A DNA stretch of 64,000 nt from Acidaminococcus fermentans DSM 20731 (lineage in GTDB: Bacteria; Bacillota; Negativicutes; Acidaminococcales; Acidaminococcaceae), in contig NC_013740.1 of the NCBI RefSeq assembly GCF_000025305.1, positions 2,170,001-2,234,000 on the forward strand, read 5' to 3'. Shown here in pieces: positions 60,158 to 64,000 of the stretch. The notes beneath the pieces were generated by a model. The model was given only the letters and a program-made list of their open reading frames with translations. It did no database searches and had not been told where the DNA came from. A program made the translations under genes and the position numbers. Position 1 is the stretch's first letter; each line of letters begins with the position of its first letter.

Positions 60158-61452
60158 CTACGAATACAATTATCCTGATGCTCCTTGTTTCCATGCTGGC
60201 TCTCTTCCTGCTGAAAGTCCCCGTTTACATCAGTATGTCCCTGGCAGGATGTGCCGTCCTGGCTACCCGCTTTGGCATGAAATGGAGCCTGCTCAGCCAA
60301 TATCTTTATACAGGGGTGGATTCTTTCACACTTCTTTCCATTCCACTGTTCCTGTTGGCCGCCAAAATCATGAATACGGGCAGCATCACCAAAAAGCTTT
60401 TTTCCTTTTGTATGAAAGTTGTCGGCTGGCTGCCTGGTGGTCTTGGCCATGTAAATGTCCTTTGTTCCGTAATTTTTGCCGGTATGTCCGGTACAGCAGT
60501 TTCTGATGCCGGCGGACTGGGATCCATCGAAATCAAAGCCATGAACGAAAATGGATTTGATAATGATTTTTCCTGCTGTGTCACAGCGGCATCTTCAACA
60601 TTGGGACCCATTATCCCCCCTTCCATTCCTCTGGTTGTCTATGCAACCGTATCTGGAGCTTCCGTAGGTGCCCTGTTTATGGCTGGAATCATCCCTGGCC
60701 TGGTCATGGCCATTTTGATGATGGTACTGGTCAGTGCTTATGCCATTCTACGGCACTATCCCCGTACCAAATTTCCCTCTGGAGGAGAATTTTTTACCGC
60801 TCTTAAAGACGGATTTCTCCCGCTGATGGCTCCTGTTATCCTGTTGGTAGGAATTTACGGCGGTGTCTTCACCCCTACAGAAAGTGCCGCCATTGTGGTT
60901 TGCTACAGCCTGTTCCTGGAAATCTGCATTTATCGTGAACTGACACTGGAAAAATTTATTTCCATCCTGAAAGAAACCTTCCGGGATTCTGTGACCATTG
61001 CTCTGATCATTGCCGGCGCCACCTTCTTTGGTTACGTGGCAACCCGTGTACGGATTCCCCAGCTGATTCTGAAAGAAATGACAGGGTTGGTTTCCTCTCA
61101 ATTTATGCTGCTTTTACTGATCAATATTTTCCTGTTGGTTATTGGCTGTTTCCTGGAAACCGCTTCCGCCATCACCATTGTTGTACCGCTGATTATGCCT
61201 CTCCTGAAAGCGTACCATGTAAACTTTACGCAGTTTGGCATCATCATGGTATTGAATCTGATGATTGGGCTGTTGACGCCGCCTTTTGGCCTGGTCTTGT
61301 TCGTAGTCAGCAAGATTGGTCATATATCTGTAGGTCATTTCTCAAGAGCACTGCTTCCCTGGCTGGCCTGTCTGCTGATTGCCTTGATGCTGATTACATT
61401 TGTCCCATCCATCAGCCTGTGGTTTCCCACATTTCTGGGAATGACTGTATAG
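60154..61452 (+). CDS. dctM: TRAP transporter large permease (DctM)
   Basis: A 432-residue membrane protein with the DctM motifs MSGTAVSDAGGLGSIEIKAM and GPIIPPSIPLVVYA, and GVFTPTESAAIVVCYSLF in the second half. It forms the transport channel with DctQ. It ends normally after the last helix (LMLITFVPSISLWFPTFLG), which gives a useful comparison for the C-terminal fusion in the other TRAP system. The start at 60154 overlaps the dctQ stop; the upstream part of the longest frame reads through dctQ. Confidence 0.9.
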   Translation: MTTNTIILMLLVSMLALFLLKVPVYISMSLAGCAVLATRFGMKWSLLSQYLYTGVDSFTLLSIPLFLLAAKIMNTGSITKKLFSFCMKVVGWLPGGLGHVNVLCSVIFAGMSGTAVSDAGGLGSIEIKAMNENGFDNDFSCCVTAASSTLGPIIPPSIPLVVYATVSGASVGALFMAGIIPGLVMAILMMVLVSAYAILRHYPRTKFPSGGEFFTALKDGFLPLMAPVILLVGIYGGVFTPTESAAIVVCYSLFLEICIYRELTLEKFISILKETFRDSVTIALIIAGATFFGYVATRVRIPQLILKEMTGLVSSQFMLLLLINIFLLVIGCFLETASAITIVVPLIMPLLKAYHVNFTQFGIIMVLNLMIGLLTPPFGLVLFVVSKIGHISVGHFSRALLPWLACLLIALMLITFVPSISLWFPTFLGMTV

Positions 61453-61461
61453 GAGGACGCT

Positions 61462-62625
61462 ATGAAAATCACTTCTGTGAAAGGGATCCAGCTGCGCTGT
61501 CCCTGTGAAGAAATCCATGATGCTTTAAGCACTTCTATTGCCCGACAGGCCTTTCTGATCCGTATTGAAACTGATAAAGGAATTTGGGGAATTGGGGAAG
61601 CCTTTTCCTTTGGAGCTCCCCTCAATGCACTTCAGACGTTGCTTGATCAGCAAATTGCCCCCATTATCCTGGAAAAAGAAGCAGAAAACATCGAAGAGCT
61701 CTGGCAAACCATGTACTGGCGTACATTGGCCAATGGCCGCCGCAGTCTTACTATGGCCATTATTTCCGGCGTTGATACCGCTCTCTGGGATATTTTGGGA
61801 AAAGCCGCCCACATGTCTGTCAGTCATCTCTTGGGATTGGCTTTTCAAAAGATTCCCACCTATGCCAGTGGTGGCTTTTATGCTCCTGGCAAAGGACTTG
61901 ATGGTCTTCGGAAAGAACTGTCTTCCTACCGTAAAAAAGGCTACAAAGATGCCAAAATCAAAATTGGCCGTACCTCATCCAATCCTTTTCTGGATTATAT
62001 GGATAATAAAAATGACAAAGTCAGTGAAGAAGAGGACTGGCAGCGCATTCAGGCAGCTCATGAAATCATGGAAGATGGCATGTTAATGGTGGATACCAAT
62101 GCCACCTGGACGGCAGACCAAGTAATTCAAAATGCTCCCAAGCTCCAGGCTTACGGAGTAAAGATTATCGAAGAACCTCTGCCATTCGAAGATGTGGACG
62201 GCTATCGCAAAATTGCTGATGCCGTGCCTTCTTTAGTCATCGCTGGCTGTGAAACACAGCAGGGTCTCAAGAACTTCCAAAATCTGCTGAAAGAAAATCA
62301 GATTGATATCCTTCAACCCGATGTAGGCTGGGCCGGAGGTATTTCTGAAGTCAAAAAAATCGGTGCCGCAGCCTTGGCGGCCAACAAAAAGATTTCTCTC
62401 CACTGCTTTGGTTCTGCTGTGTTGTTTGCCGCCAGTCTCCAAACAGCCGCCGCCATGAGCAACACCATTGCCATGGAATCAGAAGAAAATCCCAATCCGC
62501 TGAAAACAGATATCTTGAAAACACCCTTTCAGACCGATCCTGAAATGAATTTTTTCGTTCCGGACGGACCTGGACTAGGTATTGAAGTTGACTGGGAGCG
62601 CATTGAAAAATATATCGTAAAATAG
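61462..62625 (+). CDS. Mandelate racemase/muconate lactonizing enzyme family (sugar-acid dehydratase-like)
   Basis: A 387-residue enolase-superfamily enzyme. The catalytic set is visible: a KxK pair at K165/K167 (AKIKIGR), metal ligands D211 (VDTNATW), E237 (IIEEPLP) and E264 (AGCETQ), and the D287/H314 dyad (QPDVGW, LHCFG). The KxK plus His-Asp pattern is that of the mandelate racemase subgroup, which includes many acid-sugar dehydratases and racemases. Last in the TRAP operon, ten bases after dctM, it should act on the imported sugar acid or hydroxyacid. The exact substrate is not readable. Confidence 0.85.
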   Translation: MKITSVKGIQLRCPCEEIHDALSTSIARQAFLIRIETDKGIWGIGEAFSFGAPLNALQTLLDQQIAPIILEKEAENIEELWQTMYWRTLANGRRSLTMAIISGVDTALWDILGKAAHMSVSHLLGLAFQKIPTYASGGFYAPGKGLDGLRKELSSYRKKGYKDAKIKIGRTSSNPFLDYMDNKNDKVSEEEDWQRIQAAHEIMEDGMLMVDTNATWTADQVIQNAPKLQAYGVKIIEEPLPFEDVDGYRKIADAVPSLVIAGCETQQGLKNFQNLLKENQIDILQPDVGWAGGISEVKKIGAAALAANKKISLHCFGSAVLFAASLQTAAAMSNTIAMESEENPNPLKTDILKTPFQTDPEMNFFVPDGPGLGIEVDWERIEKYIVK

Positions 62626-62630
62626 AAACA

Positions 62631-62682
62631 AGCCGTGAAAGATGCCATTCATTTCTATTGGTGCCTTTCACGGTTTCATTTT
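62631..62682 (+). terminator. Terminator of the TRAP operon
   Basis: CCGTGAAAG (62633-62641) pairs with CTTTCACGG (62665-62673), extended by GCC/GGTGC inner pairs, followed by a T-rich run. Confidence 0.75.
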
Positions 62683-62850
62683 TGCAACAAGTTTTGCGAC
62701 AAACGATGACCTAATTCCATTTCTATTTTCTTTTCCAAGACCTCAAAATCCCATTCATGCCGGAAAAATGCCCAATAATGACCTCCTTTTTCCAGTTGGG
62801 AAGGAATTTTTCTGTTGGATAAGGGAAAGAATCCCCCAGTGATCCTTGCA
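62676..62850 (-). pseudogene. Possible remnant of an unknown gene beside the IS3 element
   Basis: The minus strand has an open frame of about 58 codons with protein-like sequence (EKGGHYWAFFRHEWDFEVLE) ending at a TGA within the terminator. It has no start codon. The rest of the gene would lie toward the IS3-family element at 63010. The family is not recognised and this may be chance. Confidence 0.25.
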
Positions 62851-62970
62851 AAATCTTACAGAAAGATGGTGATTCCATGAAAACCTCTACCACTGTGGCC
62901 CAGGATCTGGGCACGTGGCTGGAAGAACAGGCACTGCATGCTGCTGTTCTTGAGCTTATAGACGAATACC

Positions 62971-63001
62971 GGGCGGGGCGACGGGCCTGCGTCCCCTACG
63001 G
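62971..63001. repeat. Diverged member of the CCCCTACGG palindromic repeats
   Basis: A GC-rich, partly self-complementary stretch (GGGCGGGGCGACGGGCCTGC then GTCCCCTACGG) that resembles the 832/4269 repeats in layout. It abuts the left end of the IS3-family element. Confidence 0.4.
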
Positions 63002-63176
63002 TCCTATACTGTCCCCATAAGTGTGGACACTTTTTAAGAGTAGCACCTGCCCACAAAATTGGACAGGCTACAATTTGAATCCTTTAAAATTGGCGTGCTC
63101 ATTTTGGACCCAACCTATTGAACACAATCATATGCATGTGGTATCCTCAAATCCAATAAAGCCAAGGAGAATCCAC

Positions 63177-63581
63177 ATGAGCAGAAAACTTTTTACTGAG
63201 GAGCAGATTGCAGCGTTGCGCCAGAACCCTTATGTGTATAGCGTAAGCCGCTCTACCCTGGTCCTGAGGAAGTCCTTTAAAGAAATCTTTTACACCGAAT
63301 ATATGGAAGGAGTCTATCCTAAAGACGTCTTCAAAAAATACGGCTTTGACCCTGCTGTGCTGGGCGAAAGACGCATTGGCGGTGCTCTCCAGCATATCAA
63401 AGAGGAATATGCCAAATATGGTTGTTTCTATGAAGGCAGGAGACCCGCCGACAGGTCTGACACCGCCGCCAAGGTCAAGCCTGAAGATGACATTAAGGCC
63501 CTCAGACATGAAGTTGAATACTTGCGGCAGGAAGTGGAATATTTAAAAAAAATTTCCGCGATCAAGAACACAAAAAGGTAG
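63177..63581 (+). CDS. IS3-family transposase OrfA
   Basis: A 134-residue DNA-binding protein: MSRKLFTEEQIAALRQNPYV at the start, a helix-turn-helix region around FKKYGFDPAVLGERRI, and a C-terminal coiled-coil or leucine-zipper-like stretch (LRHEVEYLRQEVEYLKK). AAGGAG at 63164-63169 fixes the start at 63177. Near its end, A-AAA-AAA at 63545-63551 permits a -1 shift that joins it to OrfB through KNFRDQEHKKVGSLLMN without a stop. Confidence 0.8.
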   Translation: MSRKLFTEEQIAALRQNPYVYSVSRSTLVLRKSFKEIFYTEYMEGVYPKDVFKKYGFDPAVLGERRIGGALQHIKEEYAKYGCFYEGRRPADRSDTAAKVKPEDDIKALRHEVEYLRQEVEYLKKISAIKNTKR

Positions 63582-63592
63582 GTTCTCTGCTC

Positions 63593-64000
63593 ATGAACGA
63601 TTCCTCTTGTGTGTTCGAAATCATAGAAAAGACGGTAAGTACCAGCGAGAACAGACTTTCCATCAGCAGTTTATGCAAGATGGCAGGCGTGTCCCGAAGC
63701 GGTTATTATGCCTGGGTAAAGGCGGAAGCATTTCGGCAGGCCCAGCAAGAACAGGACCGCAAGGACTTTGAACTGATCCTTGCCGCTTACAAAAGACGAG
63801 GGTACAAGAAGGGCGCCCGCAGCATCTATATGGAGCTGCTCCACATGGATCCGCCCGTCATTATGAATGTGAAGAAAATCCGTCGTCTGATGAAAAAGTT
63901 CCACCTGCTTTGCCCCATCAGGAAGGCGAATCCCTATCGGCAGCTGGCGAAAGCCCTGAAGACCAATACGGTGGCCGATAATCTGCTGCAGCGCCAGTTT
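63593..64000 (+). CDS. IS3-family transposase OrfB (partial, cut by window end)
   Basis: The first 136 codons of the catalytic protein. It reads ISSLCKMAGVSRSGYYAWVK and then RRGYKKGARSIYMEL, the HTH-like region before the DDE domain. No stop or frameshift is seen up to base 64000. The frame is open upstream of the ATG at 63593 back to the slippery site, so the active product is probably an OrfAB fusion. Confidence 0.8.
   Translation, partial: MNDSSCVFEIIEKTVSTSENRLSISSLCKMAGVSRSGYYAWVKAEAFRQAQQEQDRKDFELILAAYKRRGYKKGARSIYMELLHMDPPVIMNVKKIRRLMKKFHLLCPIRKANPYRQLAKALKTNTVADNLLQRQF

Larger units (their letters stand above)
63010..64000 (+). mobile_element. IS3-family insertion sequence (right end outside the window)
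   Basis: The left end is placed at TGTCCCCATAAGTGTGGACA (63010-63029), itself partly palindromic, upstream of orfA and orfB. The two reading frames overlap across an A-rich slippery site, as is usual for the IS150-like branch of IS3. Confidence 0.75.

Noticed and set aside
62877-63020. A 47-codon plus-strand frame beginning MKTSTTVAQDLGTWLEEQ just before the IS3 element
   Set aside because: It has no ribosome binding site, ends inside the repeat and the IS end, and matches no family I know. It may be the start of a gene cut by the IS, but this cannot be supported.
1-64000. Search for CRISPR arrays, tRNA/rRNA genes, riboswitches and phage modules
   Set aside because: No regularly spaced repeats, cloverleaf-like genes, known riboswitch cores or phage gene runs were noticed by eye. 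A covariance-model search could still find small RNAs.

Overview
The window looks like a chromosomal segment of a Negativicutes bacterium, most likely an Acidaminococcus-like amino-acid and organic-acid fermenter. This is an inference. The grounds are the high GC content, AGGAGG-type ribosome binding sites, exported lipoproteins and TRAP systems, many LysR regulators, and genes for citrate/aconitate, glutamate-like and D-amino-acid metabolism with almost no sugar genes. No rRNA, tRNA or CRISPR was seen. Nearly all genes form small catabolic operons, each beside its own regulator and transporter.

Layout. 1-0.9 kb: the 5' end of a minus-strand gene, a PerR-like regulator, and a dispersed palindromic repeat. 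0.9-5.4 kb: a MatC-type carrier with a DUF6282 amidohydrolase-like protein, and two LysR regulators. 5.4-17.6 kb: a tricarboxylate/aconitate region with an isocitrate/isopropylmalate-type dehydrogenase, a second MatC-type carrier, an exported lactonase-like propeller, two different aconitases, a LysR regulator, a PrpF-type isomerase, a wrecked CitS-like (2HCT) carrier and a LigI-like amidohydrolase. Two distant promoters here share an operator-like motif. 17.9-18.8 kb: a scar made of fragments of a GntP permease, a GntR regulator and an IlvD/Edd dehydratase joined by deletions. 18.8-24.6 kb: a nitroreductase, an amidohydrolase, a TRAP system whose DctM and DctP are one polypeptide, and a LysR regulator. 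24.7-30.2 kb: a GlpA-like/GlpB-like/DUF1667 oxidoreductase set with an SLC13-type carrier and an AraC regulator.

30.2-41.1 kb: a LarA-like protein, then a diaminopropionate ammonia-lyase operon (dpaL, YgeY-type peptidase, SSS symporter, D-aminoacylase, RidA) behind a near-consensus sigma-54 promoter. Three tandem palindromes upstream of it and a fourth in the promoter of the neighbouring YgeV-like enhancer-binding protein are candidate binding sites for that activator. A DAACS symporter follows. 41.3-48 kb: an alpha/beta hydrolase whose end is altered by a decayed IS30-family element, and an iron-type ABC importer with two different ATPases. 48.2-53.2 kb: an NRAMP-like carrier lacking the usual metal motifs, a ureohydrolase lacking one usual manganese ligand, an ATC-hydrolase-family protein, an IclR regulator and a carbamoylase-type amidase. 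53.3-57.7 kb: an M20D amidohydrolase, a GltS-type carrier, a creatininase-family protein and a LysR regulator. 57.7-62.6 kb: a GntR regulator divergent from a TRAP dctPQM operon with an enolase-superfamily enzyme. The window ends inside an IS3-family element.

The common pattern is uptake of a carboxylate, amino acid or ureido/guanidino compound followed by one to three enzymes feeding 2-oxoacid or glutamate fermentation. All family assignments come from reading motifs by eye; no search was run.
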